The position numbers and the translations under genes are program-made. From Blastomonas aquatica (GTDB taxonomy: Bacteria; Pseudomonadota; Alphaproteobacteria; Sphingomonadales; Sphingomonadaceae): DNA of 64,000 nt. Position 1 is the stretch's first letter, and every line of letters begins with the position of its first letter. This document shows positions 44,350-54,519 of the stretch, piece by piece. The DNA is taken from NCBI RefSeq assembly GCF_014639875.1, contig NZ_BMGD01000003.1, forward strand, positions 372,001 through 436,000, given 5' to 3'. Below the pieces are notes generated by a model that was not told the origin of the DNA, did no database searches, and saw only the letters and a program-made list of their open reading frames with translations.

Positions 44350-44445
44350 CGCAATTCTATTGTCAAGCCGCCCGGTTTCCGCCTAGCCTGCCTGCGTAAA
44401 CGGCAGGGTCGAAACGGCTCGCCACCACGATTTTTGGAGAGAGAT

Positions 44446-46029
44446 ATGCTGGCAACCGTCGCTGAGGCGCGTACCGACCTGGGTTCCACCATTGCCTATT
44501 GGGCCGAGGCGCGACCCGATGGTGTGGCACTGGACGATGGTTCGGTCCGCATCACCTACCGCGAACTCGACGGGCTGGTCGATCGCTATGCCCGCGCCTT
44601 TGCAGGCGCTGGGCTTCAGCCGGGGGATCGGATCGCCTGGCTGGGGAAGAACGCGAACCTGTATTTCGTCCTGCTGGTTGCGGCCTCGCGCGCGGGTCTG
44701 GCGATGGTGCCGGTCGGCTGGCGGCTCGCGGTGCCAGAGGTTCGGTACATCCTGTCCGACACCGGTGCTGCGATGCTGGTCTGCCAGAGCGCCTGCGCCG
44801 GCCTGGCGGCCGCTGCAAGCGAAGGGCTGGATACGCTTCGGTTTGCGCTGGTCGAAGGCGACAGCGATGTCGGCGCCATGACCTCGCTTGAAGCCTGGAC
44901 CGCTGCGCAGCCGCACGGCGACCTGCCCGAGGCCGATCCCGATCGCGGGGTGCTGCAACTCTACACCTCGGGCACCACCGGCAACCCCAAGGGTGCGGTG
45001 CTGTGCAACCGAAACATGTTCGCGCTGCGGCCGATCATCGAGGCCTCGGACGTCGATTGGTACAAGATCAGCAGCGACGATTCGATGCTGGTGATCATGC
45101 CGGTGGCGCATATCGCGGGCTCGGGCGTGGGGACGATCGCGTTCTACAATGGCTGCCGCGCGATGATCCGCGCCGAGTTCTCCCCCGATGCGGTGCTCGA
45201 TTGCGTCGCCGATGGCGTAACCCACATTTTCCTCGTGCCCACCGCGCTGCAGATGGTGGTCAACCACCCGCGCGCCGCCAGCACCGATTGGTCTCCGCTC
45301 AAGCTGGTGATGTACGGCGCTGCGCCGATCCCGCTCGAACTGCTGCGCCAGTGCATGCAGACCATGGGCGCCGATTTCTGCCAGCAATACGGCATGACCG
45401 AAACCACCGGGACCTTCTGCGCGCTGCCTCCTGAGGATCATGATCCGGCAGGCAACGAGCGGATGCGCTCGGCGGGCAAGGCGCTTCCCGGCGTCGAGAT
45501 CCGTATCGTCGATGGCGGCGGCAATCCGGTGCCCAATGGAACGATCGGTGAGATCGCGACGCGCTCGCCGCTCAACATGGTGGGATACTGGCGCAACGAG
45601 GCCAAGACCCGCGAGACGGTCGATGCCGATGGCTGGCTGCGCACCGGTGACGCGGCTTATATGGACGATGACGGCTATGTCTTCATCCAGGACCGAGTGA
45701 AGGACATGATCATCTCGGGCGGCGAGAACGTCTATCCCGCCGAGGTCGAGAACGCGATCTTCGGTCATCCCGATGTGCTCGAGGTCGCCGTCATCGGTAT
45801 TCCCGACGACAAATGGGGCGAGGCGGTCAAGGCCGTGGTCGTGCCCAAGCCGGGGCACGAGGTCGATCCGGCTTCGGTGATCGCCTGGGCGCGCGAGCGG
45901 ATTGCGCCGTTCAAGACGCCGAAGTCGATCGATGTCATTCCCGAGATGCCGCGCAATGCCACCGGCAAGATCCTGCGCCGGTCGCTGCGCGAGCCTTACT
46001 GGCAGGGCCGCGAGCGTCAGGTCGGCTGA
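44446..46029 (+). CDS. AMP-dependent acyl-CoA synthetase (FadD-like)
   Basis: A 527-aa adenylate-forming ligase. LYTSGTTGNPKGAVL is the phosphate loop, QQYGMTETTG the adenine/substrate loop, LRTGDAAYMDDDG and QDRVKDMIISGGENVYPAEVE the hinge, and NATGKILRR the catalytic-lysine region. The start at 44446 has GGAGAGAG upstream. It differs clearly from the ligase at 4413. Its last 13 bases overlap the convergent EamA gene. Probable substrates are fatty or aromatic acids; not determinable by eye. Confidence 0.93.
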   Translation: MLATVAEARTDLGSTIAYWAEARPDGVALDDGSVRITYRELDGLVDRYARAFAGAGLQPGDRIAWLGKNANLYFVLLVAASRAGLAMVPVGWRLAVPEVRYILSDTGAAMLVCQSACAGLAAAASEGLDTLRFALVEGDSDVGAMTSLEAWTAAQPHGDLPEADPDRGVLQLYTSGTTGNPKGAVLCNRNMFALRPIIEASDVDWYKISSDDSMLVIMPVAHIAGSGVGTIAFYNGCRAMIRAEFSPDAVLDCVADGVTHIFLVPTALQMVVNHPRAASTDWSPLKLVMYGAAPIPLELLRQCMQTMGADFCQQYGMTETTGTFCALPPEDHDPAGNERMRSAGKALPGVEIRIVDGGGNPVPNGTIGEIATRSPLNMVGYWRNEAKTRETVDADGWLRTGDAAYMDDDGYVFIQDRVKDMIISGGENVYPAEVENAIFGHPDVLEVAVIGIPDDKWGEAVKAVVVPKPGHEVDPASVIAWARERIAPFKTPKSIDVIPEMPRNATGKILRRSLREPYWQGRERQVG

Positions 46030-46964
46030 ACGCTCTGGCGCGGGGGCCGCGACAGCCGGTGCTCGCGCCAGACGATGTACAGCCCTGATCCGATGATGAG
46101 CGGCGCGCCGAACCATGTTGCTTGAACCGGCCAGCGGTCCCAGATCAGATAGCCGATCAATGCGGCCCAGATCAGGCTGGAGTAATCCATCGGCAGCACC
46201 ACCGATATCGGCGCGAAGCGCAGCGACGATGTGATCGCCAGCTGCGCAGCGGCGCCGAACACGCTGATTAGGGCAATGATGCCCCAGGTTCCCAGATCGT
46301 GCGCCTGGCCGACGAACAGCATCGCGATGCCCAGCGGGAACAGCGAGGTCAGCGAGAACCAGAACATCGTCGTCACCGATTTTTCGGTCTCGCCCAATTT
46401 GCGGATCAGGATGCTGACCCATGCCGTGACTCCTACGCCTGCCAGCGCAACCAGCGCGCCGTTGAGCGGGATATGTCCATCGCCCGGCTGGATAACGATG
46501 ACGACCCCCACCAGGCCCAGCGCAATTGCTGCCCAGCGGTGAAGGCCCACCGCTTCGCTCAACAAGATGACCGACAGCAAGGTCGCGACGATCGGCACCA
46601 TGAAACCGATCGCGGTGGCTTCAGCGATGGGCAGCAACGTGAACGAGAGGAAGTTGAGCGTCATTCCGGTCAGGCCGACGACCATGCGCGCGGCATGGGT
46701 CCACGGCCGCGACGTTTTCAGCACCGCTATGCCAGCGCCGGCAAAGGCGATCGGGATCATCAGTGCAAGCCCGGTCAATTGGCGGTAGAACACGCTCTCG
46801 AGCACATGAACGCCTCGGGTAGAGGCGATCTTGACGCACGCGAACATCGCGGTCAGGCACAACGCCGCAACCAGACGCGTCAGAATCGCGAACAGCGGCC
46901 GGTGGGCCGGAGCTTCGGAACGGGGGACCGTTTCGCTGGCAGATGGGGATGGAGGCAGCGCCAT
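46017..46964 (-). CDS. EamA/DMT family transporter
   Basis: A 315-aa membrane protein with about ten helices in two EamA repeats (LVAALCLTAMFACVKIAST, LIGYLIWDRWPVQATWFGAPL). It probably exports a metabolite. A polar N-terminus of about 25 residues precedes the first helix. It overlaps the convergent CoA ligase gene by 13 bases. Substrate unknown; a second EamA protein lies at 53085. Confidence 0.9.
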   Translation of the reverse strand: MALPPSPSASETVPRSEAPAHRPLFAILTRLVAALCLTAMFACVKIASTRGVHVLESVFYRQLTGLALMIPIAFAGAGIAVLKTSRPWTHAARMVVGLTGMTLNFLSFTLLPIAEATAIGFMVPIVATLLSVILLSEAVGLHRWAAIALGLVGVVIVIQPGDGHIPLNGALVALAGVGVTAWVSILIRKLGETEKSVTTMFWFSLTSLFPLGIAMLFVGQAHDLGTWGIIALISVFGAAAQLAITSSLRFAPISVVLPMDYSSLIWAALIGYLIWDRWPVQATWFGAPLIIGSGLYIVWREHRLSRPPRQSVQPT

Positions 46965-47167
46965 GTTGCTTGGCTGCTAACAGCCTGCATCGGCTGCGTC
47001 ATCCCTGCAGGGAGACCGGTACCAACTTTTCTGCAACAAGCTTCGCTGCATCGGGGCATTTCTGCATGGCCTCTGTGAAAAAGGGCAGGGCAGCCGCTCT
47101 GGCCAAAGCTGGACGATTGCGATAGTCGCCGACGCACAAAAGAACGAACAGCAGCGACAGGAATGCC

Positions 47168-48313
47168 ATGACCGACCAGTTCGAGCTTACCGAAGACCAG
47201 ATTGCCATCCAGGACGCCGCGCGCAAATTCACCGCCGACCGGATCACGCCGTTCGCCGCCGAATGGGACGAGAAACACATCTTCCCGCGCGACACGATCA
47301 AGGAAGCAGCAGACCTTGGTTTTGCAGCGATCTATGTCAGCGAAGAAAGTGGGGGCATCGGCCTTGGACGGCTCGAAGCTGCGCTGATCATGGAGGCGAT
47401 GGCCTATGGCTGCCCCTCGACCAGCGCGTTCATTTCGATCCACAATATGGCGGCATGGATGATCGACACCTTCGGGTCGGAAGACCTCAAGAGCCGTTAC
47501 CTCCCCGACCTGGTCACCATGGACAAGATCGCGAGCTATTGCCTCACCGAGCCCGGTTCGGGATCGGACGCCGCCGCGCTCAAGACCAAGGCGGTGCTCG
47601 ATGGCGACCACTACATCGTCAACGGCTCGAAGCAGTTCATCAGCGGCGCGGGCGCCAACGACGTCTATGTCACGATGGTCCGCACCGGCGAGGATGGCCC
47701 CAAGGGTATTTCTTGCCTGGTGGTTGACAAGGACACCCCGGGCGTCAGCTTCGGCGCGAACGAGAAAAAGCTGGGATGGCACAGCCAGCCCACCGCGCAG
47801 GTGATCTTCGACAACGCGCGCGTGCCCGTTGCCAACCGGGTCGGTGCGGAGGGCGATGGCTTCCGCTTCGCAATGATGGGGCTCGATGGCGGACGACTCA
47901 ACATCGGCGCTTGCTCGCTGGGCGGGGCGCAACGCTGCCTCGACGAGGCGATTGCCTATACCAACGACCGCAAGCAGTTCGGCAAGCGGATCAGCGACTT
48001 CCAGAACACCCAATTCATGCTCGCCGACATGGCGACCGATCTGGAGGCGGCGCGCGCGCTGCTGTATCTGGCCGCCGCCAAGGTCTCGGCCAATGCACCC
48101 GACAAGACCAAGTTCGCCGCGATGGCCAAGCGGCTGAGCACCGACAGTGGCTCGAAAATTGTCAACGATGCGCTGCAACTGTTTGGCGGATATGGCTATT
48201 TGCAGGATTATCCGATCGAGCGCTTCTGGCGCGACCTGCGCGTGCATTCGATTCTCGAGGGCACCAACCAGGTGATGCGGATGATCGTCGCGCGTGAAAT
48301 GCTGCGTCAATAA
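47168..48313 (+). CDS. Acyl-CoA dehydrogenase
   Basis: An FAD enzyme of 381 aa that introduces the alpha-beta double bond. SYCLTEPGSGSDAAAL is the FAD/substrate loop; LFGGYGYLQDYPIERFWRD and ILEGTNQVMRMIVAREM are the C-terminal signatures, with the catalytic Glu in LEGTNQ as in isobutyryl/short-chain types. It heads a unit with 3-hydroxyisobutyryl-CoA hydrolase and enoyl-CoA hydratase, so isobutyryl-CoA (valine) is the likely substrate. Confidence 0.93.
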   Translation: MTDQFELTEDQIAIQDAARKFTADRITPFAAEWDEKHIFPRDTIKEAADLGFAAIYVSEESGGIGLGRLEAALIMEAMAYGCPSTSAFISIHNMAAWMIDTFGSEDLKSRYLPDLVTMDKIASYCLTEPGSGSDAAALKTKAVLDGDHYIVNGSKQFISGAGANDVYVTMVRTGEDGPKGISCLVVDKDTPGVSFGANEKKLGWHSQPTAQVIFDNARVPVANRVGAEGDGFRFAMMGLDGGRLNIGACSLGGAQRCLDEAIAYTNDRKQFGKRISDFQNTQFMLADMATDLEAARALLYLAAAKVSANAPDKTKFAAMAKRLSTDSGSKIVNDALQLFGGYGYLQDYPIERFWRDLRVHSILEGTNQVMRMIVAREMLRQ

Positions 48314-48323
48314 GGATTACAAC

Positions 48324-49379
48324 ATGACCACCGATGTTATCACCCGCATCGAGGGGCGCACCGGGATCATCAGCCTCAACCGCCCGCAAGCGATCCATGC
48401 GCTGACCACCGCGATGTGCCAGGTCATGACCGACGCTCTGGTCGCCTGGATCGACGACCCTGCGGTCGAGGCAGTGATGATCGATCACGCCGAGGGTCGC
48501 GGGTTCTGCGCGGGCGGTGACATCCGCATGCTGGCCACCAGCGGCGCCAAGGATGGCGTCGAGGCGCGCGAATTCTTCTTCGTCGAGTACCGATTGAACC
48601 ACCTGCTGTTCGTCTATCCCAAACCGGTGGTCGCGTTCATGGACGGGATCACGATGGGCGGCGGGGTCGGCCTGTCGCAGCCCGCGCGCTATCGTATCGC
48701 CACCGAGAACACCCGTTTTGCGATGCCCGAGACTGGCATCGGCCTGTTCCCGGATGTCGGCGGCGGCTGGTTCCTCTCGCGGCTGCCGGGACGCACCGGA
48801 CAGTTTCTGGCGCTCACCGGGGCGCGGCTCGACGGCGCGGAATGCCAGGCGCTGGGGCTCGCAACGCACTATCTGCCATCGGACGTGCTCGCCAACGCCA
48901 AGGCGCAGATCGCCGAGCATCCCGACCAGGTCGAGAACATTCTGGCCAGCCTGGCGGTCGAACCGCCGACTGCGCGCATCCTGGGCAACCGCGATGTCAT
49001 CGACCGGCTGTTCGCATCCGATCGCTTTGAGGACATCCTCGCTGCGCTGACCGAAGAAGGGTCTGAATGGAGTGCGAAGGAACTCGCGACGCTGGGTCAC
49101 AAATCGCCACAGACCTGCAAGGTAGCTCTGCGCCAGCTCAAGGAAGGCGCGCAGATGCCTGATTTCGCAACGGAAATGGCGCAGGAATATGCGATTGGCG
49201 CGCGCGTCGTCCAGATGCACGATTTCATCGAGGGTGTGCGCGCATTGATCATCGAGAAGGACAACGCACCGCGCTGGAACCCGGAAACCGCAGAAGGCGT
49301 GACCGACGACCTGCTCGACAGGATTTTCGCGCCGCTTCCCGCCGATCAGGCTTGGACACCATTGGAGATTGCAAGATGA
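48324..49379 (+). CDS. 3-Hydroxyisobutyryl-CoA hydrolase (crotonase family)
   Basis: Releases 3-hydroxyisobutyrate in valine degradation (351 aa). [13 protein letters not shown] and [12 protein letters not shown] form the oxyanion hole; [21 protein letters not shown] carries the catalytic Glu and Asp typical of HIBYL-CoA hydrolases rather than plain hydratases. The start at 48324 has AAGGA upstream. Its stop overlaps the next hydratase gene (ATGA). Confidence 0.9.
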   Translation: MTTDVITRIEGRTGIISLNRPQAIHALTTAMCQVMTDALVAWIDDPAVEAVMIDHAEGRGFCAGGDIRMLATSGAKDGVEAREFFFVEYRLNHLLFVYPKPVVAFMDGITMGGGVGLSQPARYRIATENTRFAMPETGIGLFPDVGGGWFLSRLPGRTGQFLALTGARLDGAECQALGLATHYLPSDVLANAKAQIAEHPDQVENILASLAVEPPTARILGNRDVIDRLFASDRFEDILAALTEEGSEWSAKELATLGHKSPQTCKVALRQLKEGAQMPDFATEMAQEYAIGARVVQMHDFIEGVRALIIEKDNAPRWNPETAEGVTDDLLDRIFAPLPADQAWTPLEIAR

Positions 49380-50149
49380 CCTATGAAACCCTGCTCGTCG
49401 AACAGCGCGGCGGCGTCACGCTGATCACGCTCAACCGCCCCCAAGCGCTCAACGCGCTCAACAGCCAGGTGCTTGCCGATCTGATCTCAGCGCTTGCCGC
49501 GTTCGATGCCGATCCCAGCCAAGGCTGCGCGGTGCTGACCGGGAGCGAAAAGGCGTTCGCCGCCGGCGCGGACATCAAGGAAATGGCAAGCCAGTCCTTT
49601 GCCGACATGTATGGCGGCAACTTTTTCGCCGGGTACGACCGCGTCACCGCGACCCGCAAGCCGGTGATCGCTGCAGTCGCAGGCTATGCGCTTGGCGGTG
49701 GCTGCGAGCTCGCCATGATGTGCGATTTCATTATCGCAGGCGATAACGCCAAGTTCGGCCAGCCCGAGATCAAGCTGGCGGTGACCCCCGGAATGGGCGG
49801 CTCTCAGCGGATGGCGCGTGCAATCGGCAAGGCCAAGACGATGGACATGTGCCTGACGGGCCGGATGATGGACGCGACCGAAGCCGAGCAATCGGGCCTG
49901 GTCGCTCGCGTCGTTCCGGTGGCTGATCTGGTCGAGGAAGCGGTCAAGGCGGCGACGACAATCGCCGGAATGGCGCCGCTGGCGACGTTGGCAGTCAAGG
50001 AAATGGTCAACGCGGCCTTCGAAACCACGCTACAGCAAGGCGTGGTATTCGAACGCCGTCTGTTTCACGGGCTGTTCGGCAGCGAGGACCAGACCGAAGG
50101 CATGGCGGCCTTCGTCGAAAAGCGCCCCGGCAACTGGACGGGTCGCTGA
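49376..50149 (+). CDS. Enoyl-CoA hydratase
   Basis: A crotonase of 257 aa, standard length. [13 protein letters not shown] and [12 protein letters not shown] form the oxyanion hole, with catalytic Glu residues in [16 protein letters not shown]. The start at 49376 has GGAG eight bases upstream and overlaps the previous stop. In this operon it hydrates methacrylyl-CoA between the dehydrogenase and the hydrolase. It could also serve general beta-oxidation. Confidence 0.93.
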   Translation: MTYETLLVEQRGGVTLITLNRPQALNALNSQVLADLISALAAFDADPSQGCAVLTGSEKAFAAGADIKEMASQSFADMYGGNFFAGYDRVTATRKPVIAAVAGYALGGGCELAMMCDFIIAGDNAKFGQPEIKLAVTPGMGGSQRMARAIGKAKTMDMCLTGRMMDATEAEQSGLVARVVPVADLVEEAVKAATTIAGMAPLATLAVKEMVNAAFETTLQQGVVFERRLFHGLFGSEDQTEGMAAFVEKRPGNWTGR

Positions 50150-50236
50150 TCGACGGCGGATCGCGGTTGGTGGAGTGAGGCTTAAAACCCGGCGGGTGCA
50201 TTCCTATCTTCTCCATCAGACAGGAACCGCCACATC

Positions 50237-51016
50237 ATGACCCAGACCGCAACCGCCTCCAAAGCCCGCCCGCCGCATCCGCTGCTCACTTTGACCGAGG
50301 GGCGGGCGGTGTTCGAGCTTGGGTGGTTCGTCGCGCTGCGCCGCGCGATGAAGCGGTTGCCCAAGGGTGATGGGCACGCTGTCATCGTACTCCCGGGGTT
50401 TTTGGCGGGGGATACCTCGACGCGGCCGATGCGCGGGCTTTTGAAAGATCTCGGCTACGTCCCATATGGCTGGGATCTGGGCCGCAACCTGCGGTTCAAC
50501 AGCGACCGCGAGCAGGCGCTGTATGCGCTGCTCGACCGCGTACACGAAGAATCCGGCAGGCCCGTCTCGCTGATCGGATGGAGCCTGGGCGGACTGTTCG
50601 CGCGTGAAATCGCCAAGCGGAGCCCGAATAAGGTGCGCCAAGTGATTTCGCTGGGCAGTCCATTGTCCAACGACCGCGGATATACCAGTGCCAGTCGCTT
50701 GTTCGAGCGGCTGAACGGCAGGGACCCCGAGCCGATGAAGCAGGGCCGTTTTCAGGCGCTCGATGAGGCCCCGCCTGTGCCCACCACCTCGATCCTCAGC
50801 CGCAGCGACGGCATCGTCGCCTGGCGCGCATCGGTGCAGAAGCCGGGTCCGCAGGCCGAGACGCTCGAGGTTCTGGCCAGCCATTGCGGGCTCGGGGTCA
50901 ACCCGATGGTGATGTACGCGATCGCCGACCGGCTCGCTCAGGCCGAAGGCGCATGGCAGCCGTTCGATCGCTCGGGCTGGCGGTCCATGCTGTTCAGGAC
51001 GGTGGAGGCTGACTGA
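50237..51016 (+). CDS. Alpha/beta hydrolase
   Basis: A 259-aa soluble hydrolase. HAVIVLPGFLAGDTSTRPM gives the oxyanion region and LIGWSLGGLFAREIA the nucleophile elbow (Ser116). The C-terminal His is likely in ASHCGLGVNPMV. No signal peptide is seen. The upper part resembles triacylglycerol-lipase-like or PHA-related esterases; substrate unknown. It is a single gene. Confidence 0.87.
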   Translation: MTQTATASKARPPHPLLTLTEGRAVFELGWFVALRRAMKRLPKGDGHAVIVLPGFLAGDTSTRPMRGLLKDLGYVPYGWDLGRNLRFNSDREQALYALLDRVHEESGRPVSLIGWSLGGLFAREIAKRSPNKVRQVISLGSPLSNDRGYTSASRLFERLNGRDPEPMKQGRFQALDEAPPVPTTSILSRSDGIVAWRASVQKPGPQAETLEVLASHCGLGVNPMVMYAIADRLAQAEGAWQPFDRSGWRSMLFRTVEAD

Positions 51017-51102
51017 CCGATGCTGAGGCGGAAGGTCACAGCACGATCAGGGCTGGACTTTGTCGCATGCGGCACCAGATGGTCGGATGTAAGGAGGCGC
51101 AG

Positions 51103-51294
51103 ATGAGCATCAGCATTTGGGGGCAGTTGGCTATTGCCATGTCTGCGCTGGCGGGCACTGCAGCGATTGCCGACGCGCGGCGGATGCGCAGGCGCGATTT
51201 CGACCGGGTGGGGTTCATGCCCTGGCCGCTGATTCTGATCGTGTCGGTAGTGATCGCGGTGTTTGCCACCGCGATTGCGCTCAAAGGCTACTGA
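51103..51294 (+). CDS. Small two-helix membrane protein
   Basis: A 63-aa protein with two membrane helices (GQLAIAMSALAGTAAIA and LILIVSVVIAVFATAIAL) around a basic loop (RRMRRRDFDR). AAGGAGG is six bases before the ATG at 51103; the longer frame upstream has no ribosome site. It is not recognised. It ends 15 bases before the convergent cpaF gene. Confidence 0.65.
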   Translation: MSISIWGQLAIAMSALAGTAAIADARRMRRRDFDRVGFMPWPLILIVSVVIAVFATAIALKGY

Positions 51295-51309
51295 CCAGCG
51301 GTACGATCT

Positions 51310-52863
51310 TTACAGGCAGGCTTCCAGATACGCCTGTTCGAAGCCGAACTGCCGCGCCTTTTCAAGCGTATAGGGGCGCAGGCCCGTCGAGCGGTATTCG
51401 CCGATGATCTTGCCGTCGGCGCCCTCGTCCATGTATTCGAACTTGAACAGTTCCTGGGTAACGATCACTTCGCCCTCCATGCCGATCACCTCGGTGACGT
51501 TGGTCACGCGGCGCGAGCCATCGCGCAGACGCTTGACCTGGACGATGATGTCGACCGATTCGGCAATCTGGCGGCTGATCGCTTCCTTGGGGATCTTGAT
51601 GTCGCCCATCAGGATCATGTTTTCCATACGGCCCAGCGCTTCGCGCGGGCTGTTGGCGTGGAGCGTACACATCGATCCATCATGGCCGGTGTTCATCGCG
51701 GCAAGCAGATCGAAGCACTCGGCGCCACGAATTTCGCCCAGGATGATGCGGTCGGGACGCATACGCAGCGCGTTCTTGACGAGATCTCCGATGCTGATCG
51801 CACCCTTGCCCTCGAGGTTGGGTGGGCGGGTTTCCAGCGGCAGCCAGTGCGGCTGCTGCAGACGAAGTTCGGCGGCATCCTCGATCGTCAGCACGCGCTC
51901 GCCCGGATCGATCATCTTCGACAGCGCGTTGAGCATCGTCGTCTTGCCCGAGCCGGTACCGCCCGAGATGACGACGTTGAAGCGGCAGGCACCTGCGATC
52001 TTGAGCGCGGTCGCCATCTTCTCCGACATTGCGCCCCAGTCCTTGAGGTTGTCGAGCGTGATCGGCTTTTCGGAAAACTTACGAATCGAGATCGCGGTGC
52101 CGCGCAGCGACAGCGGCGGGATGATGACGTTGACGCGGCTGCCGTCCTTGAGACGAGCATCGGCCAGCGGCGTGGTCTGGTCGATGCGGCGACCGACCTG
52201 GTTGACGATCCGCTGGGCGATCTGCAGCAGATGTTCCTCATCGCGGAACTGGATCGGCGCAATGGTGAGCTTGCCCTTTTTTTCGATGTAGGTCTGCTCG
52301 GGTCCGTTGACCATGATATCGGTGATGTCGGGGTCGGTGAGCAGCTCTTCGAGCGGGCCGAAGCCGAGCAACTCATCGATCAGCACCTTCTCCAGCGCGA
52401 ACTGTTCGCGGCGGTTCAGCGTCAACTTAAGCTCGGCGAGCACTTCCAGAATGATCGGGCGGAATTCTTCCGCCAGCTCGTCCTTTGTCAGCGTGGCGGC
52501 GGCTTCTGGATCGACTCGCTCGAGCAGACGCGGCAGCACCTGTTCCTTGATCTTGTGAACAGAGGCCTCAAAGCCTTCGACTCGCGGCCCCAGATCGGCG
52601 ACCGAGTTGGCGCGATCGGACAGGCGGGTCATCGCCTCATTCAGAGCAATGCTCTCGGGGGTCTCATCGAGCATGTCGAGTCCGGGCAGATCGGCAGAAT
52701 CGAGATCGGGGAACTGATCGCCGCCCATATCGAGCGAGAGGCCCAAGCGGGATTCAGTCGCGGGCGCAGGCGCTCCCCCTTTCATCGGGCGCGCAACACC
52801 AAAGCTCGGACGCGCCCCCGTGCCCATCTGTCCTATTCCGTTTTTTCTGCCAAACGCGCTCAT
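51310..52863 (-). CDS. cpaF: CpaF/TadA-type secretion ATPase, orphan
   Basis: The cytoplasmic ATPase that powers Flp/Tad pilus assembly, about 517 aa. Walker A is VISGGTGSGKTTMLNALSKM, the Asp box ERVLTIEDAAELRL, the Walker B region RPDRIILGEIRGAECFD, and the HIS-type box ALGRMENMILMG. The start at 52863 (MSAFGRKNG) is preferred, because the N-terminus before it is not conserved; ATG at 52920 is the alternative. No other cpa/tad gene is in the window. Identification is firm; which system it serves is not visible. Confidence 0.92.
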   Translation of the reverse strand: MSAFGRKNGIGQMGTGARPSFGVARPMKGGAPAPATESRLGLSLDMGGDQFPDLDSADLPGLDMLDETPESIALNEAMTRLSDRANSVADLGPRVEGFEASVHKIKEQVLPRLLERVDPEAAATLTKDELAEEFRPIILEVLAELKLTLNRREQFALEKVLIDELLGFGPLEELLTDPDITDIMVNGPEQTYIEKKGKLTIAPIQFRDEEHLLQIAQRIVNQVGRRIDQTTPLADARLKDGSRVNVIIPPLSLRGTAISIRKFSEKPITLDNLKDWGAMSEKMATALKIAGACRFNVVISGGTGSGKTTMLNALSKMIDPGERVLTIEDAAELRLQQPHWLPLETRPPNLEGKGAISIGDLVKNALRMRPDRIILGEIRGAECFDLLAAMNTGHDGSMCTLHANSPREALGRMENMILMGDIKIPKEAISRQIAESVDIIVQVKRLRDGSRRVTNVTEVIGMEGEVIVTQELFKFEYMDEGADGKIIGEYRSTGLRPYTLEKARQFGFEQAYLEACL

Positions 52864-53084
52864 GGTGACCGATTTTCCCGGTGTTGCGGACAGATCATCA
52901 GACCTGCCGGTGATGGTCATGGTGAATAGCCCGGAAACTTTGACAATATCCTAACGGTGGGCTGGCTTGGCCGGGGGGAGGGCGTGGCCCGCGCCCCATC
53001 GCTTCGGTGATGCAGCTTGCATCGCACCCGATATCGGGCATTAAGCCCGCCAAATGTTAACAACATGCAAGCAGGCGTTCCGCA

Positions 53085-54005
53085 TTGGCCGACAATCCCG
53101 TTTCAGCGGCCAAGACCGCACCACCGCAGCCCGATAATGTGGCTGCGGGAATGGCCTATGCCCTTGCTGGGTTTGCCCTGCTGTCGGTGGGCGACGGGTT
53201 GATCAAATCGACCGCAGGGCTCTGGCCGGGGATGGCGGTAGCAGCGCTGCGGTTCCTCATGGGCGCTGTCGGGCTGGGCATCGTCTTGCTGGTGATCGAG
53301 GGACCCAAGGGCTTCCGGTTTCCTTCGCCCAAGGTTCAGTTGGCGCGCGGTTTTTTCCTGGCTGCAGCGACGCTGACGTTTTTCAGCAGCATCTTCCTGA
53401 TGCCCTTGGCCACGGCGGTTTCGATCCAGTTTATGGCGCCGCTGCTCACCGCAGTGATCTCGGCTATCCTGTACCGGGAGACGATCAGCCCCGGCCGCTG
53501 GATTGCGACCCTGGTGGCATTCGTCGGGGTGATCATCGTGCTGCGACCCAGCTTTGCCGATCTGGGCTGGGCGGCGCTGCTGCCATTGGCGGCTGCGTTT
53601 GGCATGAGCGGGCTGATGATTACCAATGCCCGCGCCGCAGGGACGGGCAGCGTCCTCTTGATGCAGTTCCTGGTCGCGGCCATTGCCGCTCCGCTGCTGA
53701 TCCTCGCGGCCACCATCGGCCATTTTTCGGGTTATCCGCCTTTGCAGGTCGGCTGGCCGGCCGCGCATGTCTTCGTGGTCTGTGCCACCGTCGCGGTCTC
53801 GGCGAGCTTTGCCCATATGCTGATCTATACAGCGACCGTCAGAGGCTCTGCCGCAGCGGTCGCCCCGATGGTCTATGTCCAGATTTTGGTGGCAATCGGC
53901 ATTGGCGTGATCTTCTATGGGGACTATCCTGATCTGGTGGCACTGGCAGGGACCGGCGTGATCATCGCCAGTGGCATCTATCTGCTGCGCGACGGACGCA
54001 GATAG
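53085..54005 (+). CDS. EamA/DMT family transporter
   Basis: A 306-aa membrane protein with about ten helices. Motifs typical of EamA: MAYALAGFALLSVGDGLIK, AAATLTFFSSIFLMPLATAV and LYRETISPGRWIATLVAFVG. It begins at TTG 53085 with a weak GCAGG upstream; ATG at 53151 would remove only the polar N-terminus. Probably exports a small metabolite. It is not close to the EamA at 46017. Confidence 0.88.
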   Translation: MADNPVSAAKTAPPQPDNVAAGMAYALAGFALLSVGDGLIKSTAGLWPGMAVAALRFLMGAVGLGIVLLVIEGPKGFRFPSPKVQLARGFFLAAATLTFFSSIFLMPLATAVSIQFMAPLLTAVISAILYRETISPGRWIATLVAFVGVIIVLRPSFADLGWAALLPLAAAFGMSGLMITNARAAGTGSVLLMQFLVAAIAAPLLILAATIGHFSGYPPLQVGWPAAHVFVVCATVAVSASFAHMLIYTATVRGSAAAVAPMVYVQILVAIGIGVIFYGDYPDLVALAGTGVIIASGIYLLRDGRR

Positions 54006-54047
54006 CACGCTTAGAACACGGGTGCGAGACAGGGCAGGGGGACTGAT

Positions 54048-54509
54048 ATGGGACTGGCAGGCTGGATCATCGGAATGGCGCTCCAGGCATCTGCATTGCC
54101 GACCTTGCCCGCAGCACCATCGCTGCCATGCTGGATCGAGGGACGCTGGGTCTCCGAAGAGGCCGAAGACCGCTGGACCGAGGAAAACTGGACCGGATGC
54201 CGCGCGCAGACGATGCTGGGCACCGGGCGCGGCGGCCGGGCCGATGCGGTCACCAGCTATGAGTTCATGCGCATCGCGCGCAACGAGAACGGCGATCTGA
54301 TGTTCTACGGATCACCCTTCGGCAACCCGGCGGCGGCGTTTCGCGCGGTCAAGGCGGGGCCTGCCGAGGTTGTGTTCGTCAATCCCAACCACACGTATCC
54401 GCAGCGTATCCGTTACTGGATGGAGAACGGAATGCTGCTCGCGGAAGCCTCGATGATTGACGGCAGCAAGCCGCAGGCCTGGCGCTACAAGCGCGCTATC
54501 CCTAAATAG
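54048..54509 (+). CDS. DUF6265-like protein
   Basis: A 153-aa protein with a possible weak signal (GWIIGMALQASALPT). WIEGRWVSEEAEDRWTEENW and MLGTGRGGRA, then YEFMRIAR and VVFVNPNHTYPQRIRYW, match the DUF6265 pattern. It is probably a lipocalin-like beta protein; function unknown. It ends 10 bases before the convergent phospholipase D gene. Confidence 0.75.
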   Translation: MGLAGWIIGMALQASALPTLPAAPSLPCWIEGRWVSEEAEDRWTEENWTGCRAQTMLGTGRGGRADAVTSYEFMRIARNENGDLMFYGSPFGNPAAAFRAVKAGPAEVVFVNPNHTYPQRIRYWMENGMLLAEASMIDGSKPQAWRYKRAIPK

Positions 54510-54519
54510 TCTGCTGCGG

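Larger units (their letters stand above)
43978..44445. other. Non-coding stretch between GDPD and CoA ligase genes
   Basis: Holds a REP-like element (44178-44267) and the degenerate DUF938 3' end (44288-44349), then the promoter/leader of the CoA ligase with GGAGAGAG. I see no intact gene; the 118-codon frame at 44043 has no ribosome site and crosses the repeat. Confidence 0.6.

Noticed and set aside
44043-44399. A 118-codon forward frame before the CoA ligase
   Set aside because: It runs through the REP-like repeat and has no ribosome site.
46999-47169. A 56-aa reverse frame beginning MAFLSLLFVLLCVGD, like a short secreted protein
   Set aside because: It starts inside the ribosome site/start of the acyl-CoA dehydrogenase, has no clear ribosome site and no known family. 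Kept only as a remote possibility.
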